Of a stretch of 49,408 nucleotides of DNA, positions 17,870 through 26,517 are shown in pieces. Every line of letters starts with the position of its first letter. Positions within the stretch are counted from its first letter, which is position 1. The notes beneath the pieces are model-generated. The model saw nothing but the letters and a program-made list of their open reading frames with translations, made no database searches and was not told the origin of the DNA. The position numbers were made by a program, and so were the translations under genes. Source of the stretch: Methylophaga muralis (GTDB lineage: Bacteria > Pseudomonadota > Gammaproteobacteria > Nitrosococcales > Methylophagaceae); contig NZ_MCRI01000018.1 in assembly GCF_001720165.1 (NCBI RefSeq), positions 1 through 49,408 on the forward strand, given 5' to 3'.

Positions 17870-17884
17870 TGATAATAATTATCA
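17870..17884 (-). promoter_or_regulatory. Fur box upstream of the two-component operon
   Basis: TGATAAT-A-ATTATCA is a perfect 7-1-7 inverted repeat identical to the Fur consensus. Further GATAA/TTAATG-type half-sites continue to about 17894, suggesting overlapping Fur dimers. It lies 27 bases upstream of the response-regulator ATG. Confidence 0.88.
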
Positions 17885-17947
17885 TTAATGATAAAACGAA
17901 ATTGCCCAAATAAGAAACTTTGTTTTATTCAACGCTTTTGACAGACA

Positions 17948-17985
17948 AAAAAAAGCAGCTGATGAATAACCATCAACTGCTTTTC
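17948..17985 (-). terminator. Terminator of the rpoE-degP operon
   Basis: Hairpin AAAAGCAGCTGATG / CATCAACTGCTTTT with one mismatch and a six-base loop. On the minus strand it is followed by eight T. It lies about 55 bases after the degP stop. Confidence 0.88.
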
Positions 17986-18037
17986 AAACCAGCAAACAAT
18001 AACTTTTACATTATTGAGCTATCTATTTCTCCGGATA

Positions 18038-19468
18038 TTATTCCGGAATTTTCAAAGCCAGAAATTGCGAAGCACCAGAGCGTTGTACCAACACTGGAAT
18101 AGCTTTATTGGTTGGCAGATTTTTAGCCACTTCAATAAACTGTTTTGCATCGACAACCTTCTCGTTATTAATGCTCAGAATCACATCGCCCGGCGCAATA
18201 CCTGCTTCTGCTGCAGGACCAGACTCAATTTTTCTGACTGTTACACCACTTTGATTTGGTCCTAACTCAGCACGTTGTTCGGCTGATAAGTCAGTGACTT
18301 CCATCGCCAGTCGACTATCATGGAACTGCCCGGTCCGAGGTGAACTGCCACTGGCAATTTGCTCATCTTCGGGTAATTCTTCAACAACGACTGAAAGCGT
18401 CATCATTTTGTTATTACGCATAATTTCCGCTTTGGATTTTTTACCTATTGCGGTACGACCAACAATTGGAGGTAAATCTGATGAGGCATCTACAGTGCGA
18501 TCATCAAATTTAAGAATAACGTCGCCCGCTTGAAAACCAGCTTTCTCAGCAGGGCTTCCTGCAATTACACGAGACACCAAAGCACCACGCGGTTTGCTAA
18601 GACCAAATGATTCAGCCAATTCACGGGTTACATCCTGAATTACCACACCCAACCAACCACGACTGACATAACCTTGTGACTTGATTTGATCAACCACATC
18701 CATAACCACGTCAACCGGGATAGCAAATGAAACGCCCATAAAGCCGCCAGTACGGCTGTAGATTTGCGAGTTGATACCAATCACTTCGCCATCAAGATTA
18801 AATAGCGGACCGCCTGAATTACCTGGGTTAATGGCAACATCAGTTTGAATAAAGGGAACATAACTGTCGCTTGGCAGACTACGACCTAATGCACTGACAA
18901 TCCCGGCAGTAGCCGAATAATCAAAGCCAAAAGGTGAACCAATAGCAAGTACCCATTCACCAACTTTCAGATCATTAGAGTCGCCTAATTTAACGGCTTT
19001 TAAATTCATGCCTTCTGCATCGACTTTCAATAAAGCCACGTCACTACGCTCATCACTGCCTAATAATTCAGCGACCAGTTCGGTGCGATCACTGAACCGA
19101 ACGATAATTTCGTCAGCATCTTTAATGACGTGGTGATTAGTTAAGATAAAACCATCCGCCGACAATACAAAACCAGAACCTAATGAACTGGGTTGTGGTG
19201 CACGGGGTTGAGACGGGTCACCAAAGAAACGTCTGAAAAAATCATCAAATGGCGTACCCTCTGGCATTTCCATGCCTGGCGGAAATGGCGAGGAAGCCAT
19301 CGCTTCGCTTGGTTTACTTTTGGTGCTGATATTGACGACGGCTTCGCCATTTTCAGCCACTAATTCTGTAAAATCAGGTAAACCGCCACGTGCATGTGCG
19401 GTTGAACTCAACATTAACCACATCAGCAATGCCATGATCATGGCGCCAGTTGTTTTGGATTGCGTCAT
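18038..19468 (-). CDS. degP: Periplasmic serine protease/chaperone DegP-MucD
   Basis: 476 residues. The signal peptide ends at STAHA (about residue 26). The trypsin-like domain has H113 (LTNHHVI), D143 (RSDVALL) and S218 (GNSGGPL). Two PDZ domains follow (about 285-370 and 385-470). DegP/MucD degrades and refolds misfolded envelope proteins and lowers sigma-E activity. It is the last gene of rpoE-rseA-rseB-rseC-degP, the same place as mucD in Pseudomonas. Its ATG overlaps the rseC stop by one base. Confidence 0.96.
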   Translation of the reverse strand: MTQSKTTGAMIMALLMWLMLSSTAHARGGLPDFTELVAENGEAVVNISTKSKPSEAMASSPFPPGMEMPEGTPFDDFFRRFFGDPSQPRAPQPSSLGSGFVLSADGFILTNHHVIKDADEIIVRFSDRTELVAELLGSDERSDVALLKVDAEGMNLKAVKLGDSNDLKVGEWVLAIGSPFGFDYSATAGIVSALGRSLPSDSYVPFIQTDVAINPGNSGGPLFNLDGEVIGINSQIYSRTGGFMGVSFAIPVDVVMDVVDQIKSQGYVSRGWLGVVIQDVTRELAESFGLSKPRGALVSRVIAGSPAEKAGFQAGDVILKFDDRTVDASSDLPPIVGRTAIGKKSKAEIMRNNKMMTLSVVVEELPEDEQIASGSSPRTGQFHDSRLAMEVTDLSAEQRAELGPNQSGVTVRKIESGPAAEAGIAPGDVILSINNEKVVDAKQFIEVAKNLPTNKAIPVLVQRSGASQFLALKIPE

Positions 19469-19890
19469 TATTTTTCCTCTATTAATTGAGTTTCGATGGC
19501 AATTTTCTGGTTTTTGAGTCGTTTTTTAACCCAATAGAAGCCAAGCATCAGACCAGCCAATCCAGCAATAATTTCCACTAATTCATTGGCAAACATAAAT
19601 CGACTGAATCCGGCGCCGGCAAACATGAACAATATCGGTAGCAGATACATCATGTAGGCACCGTGCAATAAGGCTTCTTCCGGAATAGATACGTTCATTT
19701 GCTGGCCGGGCTGCACGGGATGTTTTTTAGGTACGCTAATCGTTGAAAACCGTCGTCCAACATGTTCACTTAACAGTCCGGTACCACAGCCTTTTTTTAC
19801 CTGACATTTATCACAGGTGGATTGGCGTTCAGCCTGCAGCCAGATGGTTGATTCATCTGAACGAATCACTTTGGCTTTTTGTTCGATCAT
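19468..19890 (-). CDS. rseC: RseC/MucC family protein
   Basis: 140 residues. An N-terminal cysteine cluster (C26, C29, C35 in CDKCQVKKGC) could hold a metal or iron-sulfur centre. Two membrane helices follow (about 75-97 and 103-122), then a basic C-terminal tail. RseC-family proteins modulate sigma-E signalling mildly and are also tied to SoxR reduction through Rsx. It overlaps rseB by four bases and degP by one. Confidence 0.93.
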   Translation of the reverse strand: MIEQKAKVIRSDESTIWLQAERQSTCDKCQVKKGCGTGLLSEHVGRRFSTISVPKKHPVQPGQQMNVSIPEEALLHGAYMMYLLPILFMFAGAGFSRFMFANELVEIIAGLAGLMLGFYWVKKRLKNQKIAIETQLIEEK

Positions 19891-20867
19891 CTCGACTCAG
19901 GTCCAGCGTATTGAATCGCCGCACCGATTTTTTCCACAGTCACTGCCGGGACTTCACCTACCACGGTGACAAAATGTGCATGAATAACGCTACCGAAAGC
20001 ATTAACTGCTCCCATATGAGAACCGCCATGGAAATGATTATGTTGAGAACGCATTTTTTCGATAAATACCGATACTGAACTCAAACCATCGCTATAGACA
20101 CGTTGTTCGACATGGGCGCCGTTGTTGGAGCGTAAGCGATTTTGATGGGCCACCAGCATAAAACCTTCAGGCAACCATTTTGTCTGCCAATTTGAAAATT
20201 TCGCCAAATCCTGTGTGGTCATTTCACCTGGTTCGGTACGATTCCATACCATTTCATTACCGGACATTTGTGCTTTCAACGAGGCATCTGGAATATCGAC
20301 ACCGGTTTGGATATCAGTAAATTCAAAGGTTTCTAATACTTCACCTTGCTCATCAATCAGTTCAGATTTAAGTAGCAGATCTGTTTCTTTATCCATCCAC
20401 AACCGATAACCGTAGCGATAACTATCAACAGGCTTGATATCGACTCTCTGAGTCAATTTGCCGGCGATACGATCCTCATCACCCAGCTTTAATTCGTAAA
20501 AAGCAGTTGCTGAGCTTAAGCGGCGCGGTAAATCGCTGGGAAAGCCTCGCCCTAAAGGACGTTGACTCACATTAATTTGTTTGCCGTCTGGATTGATGCA
20601 GGTAACGGTGTCGTCCGAACGAATGACTTCCCGAGCAGCGCCATTTAAAGAAATAAGTCGTTCTGATTCGGTACCGTCATCGTTACGATGGTAAATACGC
20701 ACTGATTGGAATGTTTTACCACTTTGGTAGGCAAAAACACCTTCATAGTTGAGTTGCTTGGCTGCTTGGCTCATTCGCTCGAGTAATTCTATCGAAGCGG
20801 ATTCTGCCTGTACTGTCGGAATGAACAACACCAACAGCGCAACACAAAAACGAAATCCTTGGCGCAT
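19887..20867 (-). CDS. rseB: Sigma-E factor regulator RseB/MucB
   Basis: 326 residues. The signal peptide ends at VQA (about residue 21). The large N-terminal LolA-like domain is followed by the small C-terminal domain. RseB binds the periplasmic part of the anti-sigma factor RseA and shields it from DegS, and it senses mislocalised lipopolysaccharide or lipoproteins. Family segments YEGVFAYQSG and the histidine-rich HNHFHGGSHMGAVNAFG are present. It starts three bases after the rseA stop. Confidence 0.95.
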   Translation of the reverse strand: MRQGFRFCVALLVLFIPTVQAESASIELLERMSQAAKQLNYEGVFAYQSGKTFQSVRIYHRNDDGTESERLISLNGAAREVIRSDDTVTCINPDGKQINVSQRPLGRGFPSDLPRRLSSATAFYELKLGDEDRIAGKLTQRVDIKPVDSYRYGYRLWMDKETDLLLKSELIDEQGEVLETFEFTDIQTGVDIPDASLKAQMSGNEMVWNRTEPGEMTTQDLAKFSNWQTKWLPEGFMLVAHQNRLRSNNGAHVEQRVYSDGLSSVSVFIEKMRSQHNHFHGGSHMGAVNAFGSVIHAHFVTVVGEVPAVTVEKIGAAIQYAGPESR

Positions 20868-20870
20868 TTT

Positions 20871-21440
20871 TTAACGCTCCGTGCCGTAAGAGACGACACG
20901 CCCGTAAGAGAACATTCCTGAAGCACCAACATATTCGTTGTGATCAACCAGATAAGTATTGAGCCTGTCTTCAATTTCCGGCTCGGCGACTGTCCAGCGA
21001 TTAGAAGTCTGACTGACCATAGTTGCTGGTGCTTCATTTGCAACGACGCTTGCGACCGGAATGTTATTTGTTGCAGATTGCTGTTGAACTACACCCACTA
21101 CAGCAAGCGCACCAATTGAAGCCGCCATCGCCAGGCCAGTTGCCTGTTTCCAGAAGTTTTGCGGGAAGCGAATCAGTTTTGCAGTAGATTTGTTTTCGAT
21201 TGCCATTGAATAAGCCGGCTCATCATCAAGCGCAGCAGAAATTCGTGAGGTTAAATCTAAGGGGCTCAGATTAATGCTTCGGGTGTATCCATGCAGGATA
21301 TCGCTAGCTTGCTGGTAGCGCATAAACGCTTCACGGGCAGAATTGTCGTTGGCGATCAATTCCAACGCTTGTTCAAGTTCACTACCGGTCAGCTGGCCAT
21401 CAACCAAAGCAGACACTAATTCGAGATGATTAATTGCCAT
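20871..21440 (-). CDS. rseA: Anti-sigma-E factor RseA/MucA
   Basis: 189 residues. The cytoplasmic anti-sigma domain (about 1-90, beginning LELVSALVDGQLTGSELEQAL) sequesters RpoE. One membrane helix lies at about 103-122. The periplasmic part ends in SYGTER; RseB binds this side and DegS cuts near the periplasmic face. The final residues differ from the YxF-type ends seen on outer-membrane porins, as expected for the anti-sigma factor. It lies five bases after rpoE. Confidence 0.93.
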   Translation of the reverse strand: MAINHLELVSALVDGQLTGSELEQALELIANDNSAREAFMRYQQASDILHGYTRSINLSPLDLTSRISAALDDEPAYSMAIENKSTAKLIRFPQNFWKQATGLAMAASIGALAVVGVVQQQSATNNIPVASVVANEAPATMVSQTSNRWTVAEPEIEDRLNTYLVDHNEYVGASGMFSYGRVVSYGTER

Positions 21441-21445
21441 TGTTA

Positions 21446-22021
21446 TTATTCCTCTTCACCCATAACTGACTTAACTTGTTTATCGATAGCTTCCCGTGCC
21501 CTAAAAATCCGCGACCTGACGGTACCAATCGGACAATCCATCGCTTCTGCGATTTCTTCATAACTCATGCCTTCAAATTCACGCAATTTGATTGCGGTGG
21601 CTGTCTCTTCAGGCAAGTCTTCAATCGCTTGCTGAATCGCTTCTTCCAACTGCACACACATGAGACTGTTTTCAGGGGTCTCAAATTCCTTAAGTTCTGG
21701 CGCATCGTAATAATTTGTTGCATCCATCGCATCGACATCACTCATCGGAGGTCGACGGGAACTGGCAGTAAGATGATTTTTTGATGTGTTGATAGCGATA
21801 CGATACAGCCACGTGTAGAACGCACTGTCGCCACGAAAGTTCGGCAATGCTCGATATGCCTTTATAAAGGCTTCTTGCGCAACATCCATTGCTTCTACTG
21901 GGTCATGCACGAAACCGGTTATCACATGTATGATTCGCTGTTGATATTTCATTATCAGCAGATCAAAGGCTTTTTTATCACCCGCCTGCACCCGCTGAAC
22001 TAATTCCTGATCCACGTTCAT
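21446..22021 (-). CDS. rpoE: RNA polymerase sigma-E factor (RpoE/AlgU)
   Basis: 191 residues from the ATG at 22021 (MNVDQELVQRVQ), which matches the family's length. The frame stays open to 22282, but the extra N-terminus is unlike any sigma factor and would cover the promoter. Region 2 has AFDLLIMKYQQR and FRGDSAFYTWLYRIAIN; region 4 has EFEGMSYEEIAEAM and GTVRSRIFRAREAI. It drives the envelope-stress regulon, probably including its own operon. It is divergent from nadB, as in Pseudomonas. Confidence 0.97.
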   Translation of the reverse strand: MNVDQELVQRVQAGDKKAFDLLIMKYQQRIIHVITGFVHDPVEAMDVAQEAFIKAYRALPNFRGDSAFYTWLYRIAINTSKNHLTASSRRPPMSDVDAMDATNYYDAPELKEFETPENSLMCVQLEEAIQQAIEDLPEETATAIKLREFEGMSYEEIAEAMDCPIGTVRSRIFRAREAIDKQVKSVMGEEE

Positions 22022-22074
22022 TTTTTTATCCGGCCTACTCCGACAAGCCGGAGACGATTTCTGTTTAATGCTTG

Positions 22075-22102
22075 ATTGACCAATGTCATTTATTTTTGTT
22101 CC
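22075..22102 (-). promoter_or_regulatory. Candidate sigma-E promoter autoregulating rpoE
   Basis: Minus strand GGAACAA (22102-22096; consensus GGAACTT), a 16-base spacer, and GTCAAT (22080-22075; sigma-E -10 boxes begin GTC/TC). It lies about 53 bases upstream of the rpoE ATG, where the autoregulated P-rpoE sits in other gammaproteobacteria. Spacing and the AAC core fit. Confidence 0.55.
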
Positions 22103-22149
22103 ACAATCAGTGCACAATAATTGTTGGCATTCTACCTGTAACAGGACCC

Positions 22150-23751
22150 ATGACGACAACTCATCATTTTGATCTGCTGATAATCGGCAGCGGTACGGCA
22201 GGTTTAACCTTGGCATTAAAGATGGCAGACCAAGCCCGCGTTGCCGTTCTATCCAAAAGCCAGCTTGAGGAAGGGGCATCACTTTATGCTCAAGGCGGCA
22301 TCTCAGTTGTACTCGATAAAGCCGATTCTTTGCAATCCCATATCGATGATACTTTGCGCGCCGGCGGCGGATTATGCGACGAAGCAGTCGTACGTTTTAC
22401 CGTTGAACATGCGCGGGAAAGTATTGAATGGCTAATTGAACAAGGCGTTTCCTTTACCCGTGATGATATGACCACCGAGTCTTATCATCTGACTCAGGAA
22501 GGTGGCCATAGTCATCGCCGGGTCATTCACTCGGCGGATGCAACGGGTCGTGCGGTAGAAACCACATTGTTGGATAAAGCCAAAGCGCATCCGAATATTT
22601 CTTTATTTCCCTATCACATCGGCATTGATCTGATTACTACCCGCAAACATTTGGCTGCAGAAGACAATACCTGTCTGGGTTGTTATGTTCTGGATATTAA
22701 AGCCGATCAACCAAAAACCTTTCTGGCACCGGTTACCGTGCTGGCTACTGGCGGGGCAGGAAAAGTCTATCTCTATACCAGCAATCCGGATGTCTCCACC
22801 GGTGATGGTATTGCAATGGGCTGGCGAGCAGGCTGCCGAATCGCCAATATGGAATTTATTCAATTCCATCCAACTTGTCTTTATCATCCAAAAGCCAAAT
22901 CTTTTTTAATCAGTGAAGCCTTACGCGGTGAAGGCGCAACGTTAAAACTGGCTGATGGCACGCGCTTTATGCCGGCATTTCATCCGCAGGCTGAACTAGC
23001 ACCGAGAGACATTGTGGCAAGGGTGATTGACCATGAAATGAAACGTCTGGGTCAGGATTGTGTATATCTGGATATCAGTCATCAACCCAAAGAATTTATT
23101 ACTTCTCACTTCCCCACCATCTATAAGCGCTGCCTGCAATTTGGTGTGGATATGGCAAAAGAACCCATACCAGTTGTGCCTGCAGCACATTACACCTGTG
23201 GCGGCGTCATGACCGATATGCATGGCAGAACGGATATTGATGGTCTGTATGCTGTTGGGGAAACTGCCCATACCGGCTTGCATGGTGCGAATAGGATGGC
23301 CAGTAACTCATTGCTGGAATGTCTGGTGTTTGCCGATGCGGCGGCAAAAGATATTGCCAATCGCCCGAAAAAACAACTACCTGAAAATATTCCACACTGG
23401 GATGATAGCCGCGTACATCCGGCTAAAGAGGCAGTTGCGATTAGCCATAACTGGGACGAGTTACGCCGTTTTATGTGGGACTACGTGGGCATAGTGCGCA
23501 GTACTCAACGACTCAATCGTGCTCGTCAGCGCTTGTTTTTATTACAACAAGAAATTAATGAGTTTTATAGTCAGCACCATATCAGTAACGATTTATTGGA
23601 GCTACGTAATCTTGCGGATGTGGCGGAATTGATTATTGAATCGGCATTGCAACGCAAGGAAAGTCGAGGGTTGCATTACACACTGGATTATCCTGAAATG
23701 TCTGATGGTAATGCCAGTAACAGTATCATCGCTGGAAAAACGCCAACCTGA
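22150..23751 (+). CDS. nadB: L-aspartate oxidase
   Basis: 533 residues from the ATG at 22150. The frame is open from 22072, but the first 26 residues are not family-like and the FAD-binding segment begins just after the chosen start. It oxidises L-aspartate to iminoaspartate, the first step of de novo NAD synthesis. The dinucleotide fold is LLIIGSGTAGLTLAL, and the flavoprotein substrate segment is EGASLYAQGGIS. Active-site motifs HSADATGRAVETTL and the PAAHYTCGGV/HGANRMASNSLLEC boxes are present. It is divergent from rpoE, and its last 26 bases overlap the tail of ygfX on the other strand. Confidence 0.97.
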   Translation: MTTTHHFDLLIIGSGTAGLTLALKMADQARVAVLSKSQLEEGASLYAQGGISVVLDKADSLQSHIDDTLRAGGGLCDEAVVRFTVEHARESIEWLIEQGVSFTRDDMTTESYHLTQEGGHSHRRVIHSADATGRAVETTLLDKAKAHPNISLFPYHIGIDLITTRKHLAAEDNTCLGCYVLDIKADQPKTFLAPVTVLATGGAGKVYLYTSNPDVSTGDGIAMGWRAGCRIANMEFIQFHPTCLYHPKAKSFLISEALRGEGATLKLADGTRFMPAFHPQAELAPRDIVARVIDHEMKRLGQDCVYLDISHQPKEFITSHFPTIYKRCLQFGVDMAKEPIPVVPAAHYTCGGVMTDMHGRTDIDGLYAVGETAHTGLHGANRMASNSLLECLVFADAAAKDIANRPKKQLPENIPHWDDSRVHPAKEAVAISHNWDELRRFMWDYVGIVRSTQRLNRARQRLFLLQQEINEFYSQHHISNDLLELRNLADVAELIIESALQRKESRGLHYTLDYPEMSDGNASNSIIAGKTPT

Positions 23752-24163
23752 TTCGCACGCGTAATTGTCGATATTGTTGTTTATCAACAGCATCTTTCAA
23801 CACCATTACTGATAAACGTTGATTAGTATCCGTCTTAAAATTGAGGATAACAGCTAGTCGTGTTACCCATGAAGATTCCAGCGATAACGTAGCAGAGAGT
23901 GATTCATCCGCGTAGCTGATTTGCCAAAATTCCTTATCCGAGTTCATTAATGTAATTGGACGTTTAGAATATCGGCCGATCAGACCAGAGCGATAAAGCT
24001 GAACTAGCAAACTCAGTATCAGTGCTAACACGAAGAATATTTTAAAAACGAATTCCACAGCCATTAACGACACACTGACTGCGGCCAGAAAATGCATCAT
24101 AACGCTGTAAATCAACAGATATCTAGATGATTTTAATGGTAGAAAAAATCCTTTTTCTCGCAT
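23726..24163 (-). CDS. ygfX: YgfX/CptA family membrane protein
   Basis: 145 residues from the ATG at 24163 (MREKGFFLPLKSSRYLL), which has GGA seven bases upstream; an upstream TTG at 24193 is less likely. Two membrane helices span about 17-60, followed by a soluble beta domain ending FFQR. In E. coli YgfX is paired with SdhE (YgfY), and the pair has been described both as a toxin-antitoxin-like system and as a succinate-dehydrogenase flavinylation neighbour. No sdhE-like frame lies between this gene and ygfZ (about 80 bases). It is convergent with and overlaps nadB. Confidence 0.72.
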   Translation of the reverse strand: MREKGFFLPLKSSRYLLIYSVMMHFLAAVSVSLMAVEFVFKIFFVLALILSLLVQLYRSGLIGRYSKRPITLMNSDKEFWQISYADESLSATLSLESSWVTRLAVILNFKTDTNQRLSVMVLKDAVDKQQYRQLRVRIRLAFFQR

Positions 24164-24243
24164 TTTGATTCCATATTTTCGGTAATGCCACAAACTCGTT
24201 ACAATGACATGCTCAAATCTATCTTATGCCTAAGAGTAAATTC

Positions 24244-25155
24244 ATGACTACTGACTATCAATCCATTTTGCAACAACAGTCTTCTGCCGGACTCGCAGAG
24301 AGGAATGATGACAAACACTTTGTGATCCCATTACCCAGTTTTGGCGTCATCACGGTCACCGGAGAGGAAGCCAGCAACTTCCTGCAAAATCTGCTCACCA
24401 ACGATGTTAAACAATTAGATAAAGCCAGCTCGCAGCTAACCGCTATGTGTAACCCCAAAGGACGTTTGCTGGCGCTTTTTACACTGATTAAAACACCCGA
24501 TGGTTACCAGTTAGTGTTACCCAAAAGCCAATGTGCTTTTCTGGCGCAGCGGCTGCAGATGTTTAAATTACGCAGCAAAGTTGAAATTATTGACCATAGC
24601 GAAGACTTACAAGTGTGTGGTTTGCTCGGCGATGCTCAACCATCTTCTGCTATCGCATTACCATCAACCTCCCACGCATTGTTGATTACAACGACTGACC
24701 AGATGGCCTCTGAGCTGGCATCATTAATGGAAAATGGTTGGCAGCTTGCTTCTGAGGCGAGTTGGCATATTGATGAAATTAATGCAGGCATACCTTACAT
24801 TTTGCCGGAAAGCCGCGAGCTGTTTACCGCACAACAGTTGAATCTGGATTTAGTTGGTGGGGTCAGTTTTCGTAAAGGCTGTTATCCCGGACAAGAAGTG
24901 GTTGCGCGCCTGCATTATCTGGGTGAACCAAAACGTCGTTTGTTTCACGCTGTGGCAAACACAAATAGCCTGCCAGCAGTGGGAGAAACCGTTAATGACA
25001 ATGAAGGTGCGGTGATCGGCCATATCGTTAGAGCCATTCACGGCCCTGATCAAAACTTGTTTCTGCAATTAAGCTTAAAACTGGAAGGCGCAAATCACGA
25101 TTTGTTTTTAAACGATGGCACAGCTATTGATCAGGTTCAGCCATCTGCTGCCTAA
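24244..25155 (+). CDS. ygfZ: YgfZ, folate-binding Fe-S cluster/tRNA modification protein
   Basis: 303 residues from the ATG at 24244, which has AAGAG seven bases upstream; an ATG at 24226 (six more residues) has no visible binding site. It belongs to the GcvT-like fold family that binds tetrahydrofolate, supports repair or assembly of some iron-sulfur enzymes such as MiaB, and has the signature KGCYPGQE with its essential cysteine. LLTNDVKQL and MCNPKGRLLALF are also family motifs. It sits in the usual ygfX/ygfZ/nadB neighbourhood and ends seven bases from convergent pilR. Confidence 0.94.
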   Translation: MTTDYQSILQQQSSAGLAERNDDKHFVIPLPSFGVITVTGEEASNFLQNLLTNDVKQLDKASSQLTAMCNPKGRLLALFTLIKTPDGYQLVLPKSQCAFLAQRLQMFKLRSKVEIIDHSEDLQVCGLLGDAQPSSAIALPSTSHALLITTTDQMASELASLMENGWQLASEASWHIDEINAGIPYILPESRELFTAQQLNLDLVGGVSFRKGCYPGQEVVARLHYLGEPKRRLFHAVANTNSLPAVGETVNDNEGAVIGHIVRAIHGPDQNLFLQLSLKLEGANHDLFLNDGTAIDQVQPSAA

Positions 25156-25161
25156 GAAAAG

Positions 25162-26517
25162 TTATTCGAGGTCCAGTTTTTTTAGTTTGTAACGTAACGC
25201 ACGGAAAGTAATACCCAGACGTTTAGCGGCAGCCGTTTTATTCCAACGGGTTTCATTAAGGGCTTTTTCGATTATCGCCCGCTCTTGATCTTCAAGATGA
25301 CTTTCCAGATCCTGATTGATTTCGGGCTCAACTAAAGCAGATATCGACATAGTGTTTTTTGTCGATGATGTTGCAACCGGTAACATTAAATCAGCAGCGG
25401 TGATGCGTGTGCCTTCAGCCCAGGTCAACGCCCTTTCAAGCGTATTTTCCAGCTCTCGCACGTTCCCTGGAAAAGGATACTGCTGCAGGGCTGTAATGGC
25501 TTCTGGTGTTAATTTGGTGACAACTGAATGCGTTTTACCAGCCAGATTTTGCAAAATATGTTCAGCCAGTAACTGTATATCGGCTTTGCGTTCTCTTAAG
25601 GGCGGCACCTGCAGTTCAATGACATTCAGTCGATAAAACAGATCCTGGCGAAATGTTCCCTCATCCACACACTCCGCCAGATTTTTATGCGTTGCCGATA
25701 AAATCCTGACATCAACATTGATTTCTTCGTGCCCACCTACCGGACGTATCGCTTTCTCCTGAATCGCCCGCAATAATTTGACTTGCATCATCAGGGGTAA
25801 ATCTGCGACTTCATCCAGAAACAAAGTGCCACCATCGGCATGTTGGAACAGACCCTGTTTATCGGCCACCGCTCCGGTGAAAGCACCTTTTTTATGTCCA
25901 AAAAATTCGCTTTCTACTAACTCGTTGGGAATAGCGCCGCAGTTAACCGGTACAAATGCTTTGTCCGATCTTGCACCCAGATCGTGAATTAAACGTGCAA
26001 CTAATTCTTTACCGGTTCCGGACTCACCACTGATATAAACCGGCGCCTGGCTACGAGCCAACTTGGCGACTTTTCCACGCAACTCACGCATTAACTCGGT
26101 TTCACCCAATAAACGATCACGCGAGCGTCGGTCATTTTTATGTGGTCTATTTGGTGAAAGTTTTAATGCGGCTTCCACCAGTTCACGTAAAACCCGTAAT
26201 TTCAATGGTTTGGATACAAAATCAAATGCACCTGATTTCAATGCCGTGACTGCTAAATCCATATTGCCGTACGCTGTTATCACCGCAATGGGTAGCTCGG
26301 GATGAGTAGCTTGAATACTTTTAACCAACTGCAAACCATCACCATCCGGCAAACGCATATCGGTGAAACATAGATCAAACGATTGCTGTGACAACAATCT
26401 CTCCGCTTCAGCAATGCTCTCCGCCGTCACACAATCAATTGACATACCGGACAAGGTCATTGACAGCAAATCAAGGATGTCAGGCTCATCATCGACAATC
26501 AACGCTTGTGGATTCAT
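25162..26517 (-). CDS. pilR: Sigma-54-dependent response regulator PilR
   Basis: 451 residues from the ATG at 26517, whose bases overlap the pilS stop (ATGA); the longer open frame to 26562 is not used. The receiver domain has D9/D10 and phospho-acceptor D53. The AAA+ domain has Walker A GESGTGKE (164-171) and GAFTGA (211-216), the loop that contacts sigma-54. The C-terminal Fis-type helix-turn-helix ends ALRYKLKKLDLE. With PilS it controls pilA-type pilin transcription in Pseudomonas. No pil gene lies in this window, so its target here is inferred. Confidence 0.92.
   Translation of the reverse strand: MNPQALIVDDEPDILDLLSMTLSGMSIDCVTAESIAEAERLLSQQSFDLCFTDMRLPDGDGLQLVKSIQATHPELPIAVITAYGNMDLAVTALKSGAFDFVSKPLKLRVLRELVEAALKLSPNRPHKNDRRSRDRLLGETELMRELRGKVAKLARSQAPVYISGESGTGKELVARLIHDLGARSDKAFVPVNCGAIPNELVESEFFGHKKGAFTGAVADKQGLFQHADGGTLFLDEVADLPLMMQVKLLRAIQEKAIRPVGGHEEINVDVRILSATHKNLAECVDEGTFRQDLFYRLNVIELQVPPLRERKADIQLLAEHILQNLAGKTHSVVTKLTPEAITALQQYPFPGNVRELENTLERALTWAEGTRITAADLMLPVATSSTKNTMSISALVEPEINQDLESHLEDQERAIIEKALNETRWNKTAAAKRLGITFRALRYKLKKLDLE

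Noticed and set aside
22022..22282. Longer RpoE reading frame starting at 22282
   Set aside because: The extra 87 residues have no sigma-factor features, overlap the nadB start and cover the candidate promoter.
24226..24243. ygfZ start at the upstream ATG 24226
   Set aside because: No ribosome binding site, whereas the ATG at 24244 has AAGAG at good spacing.
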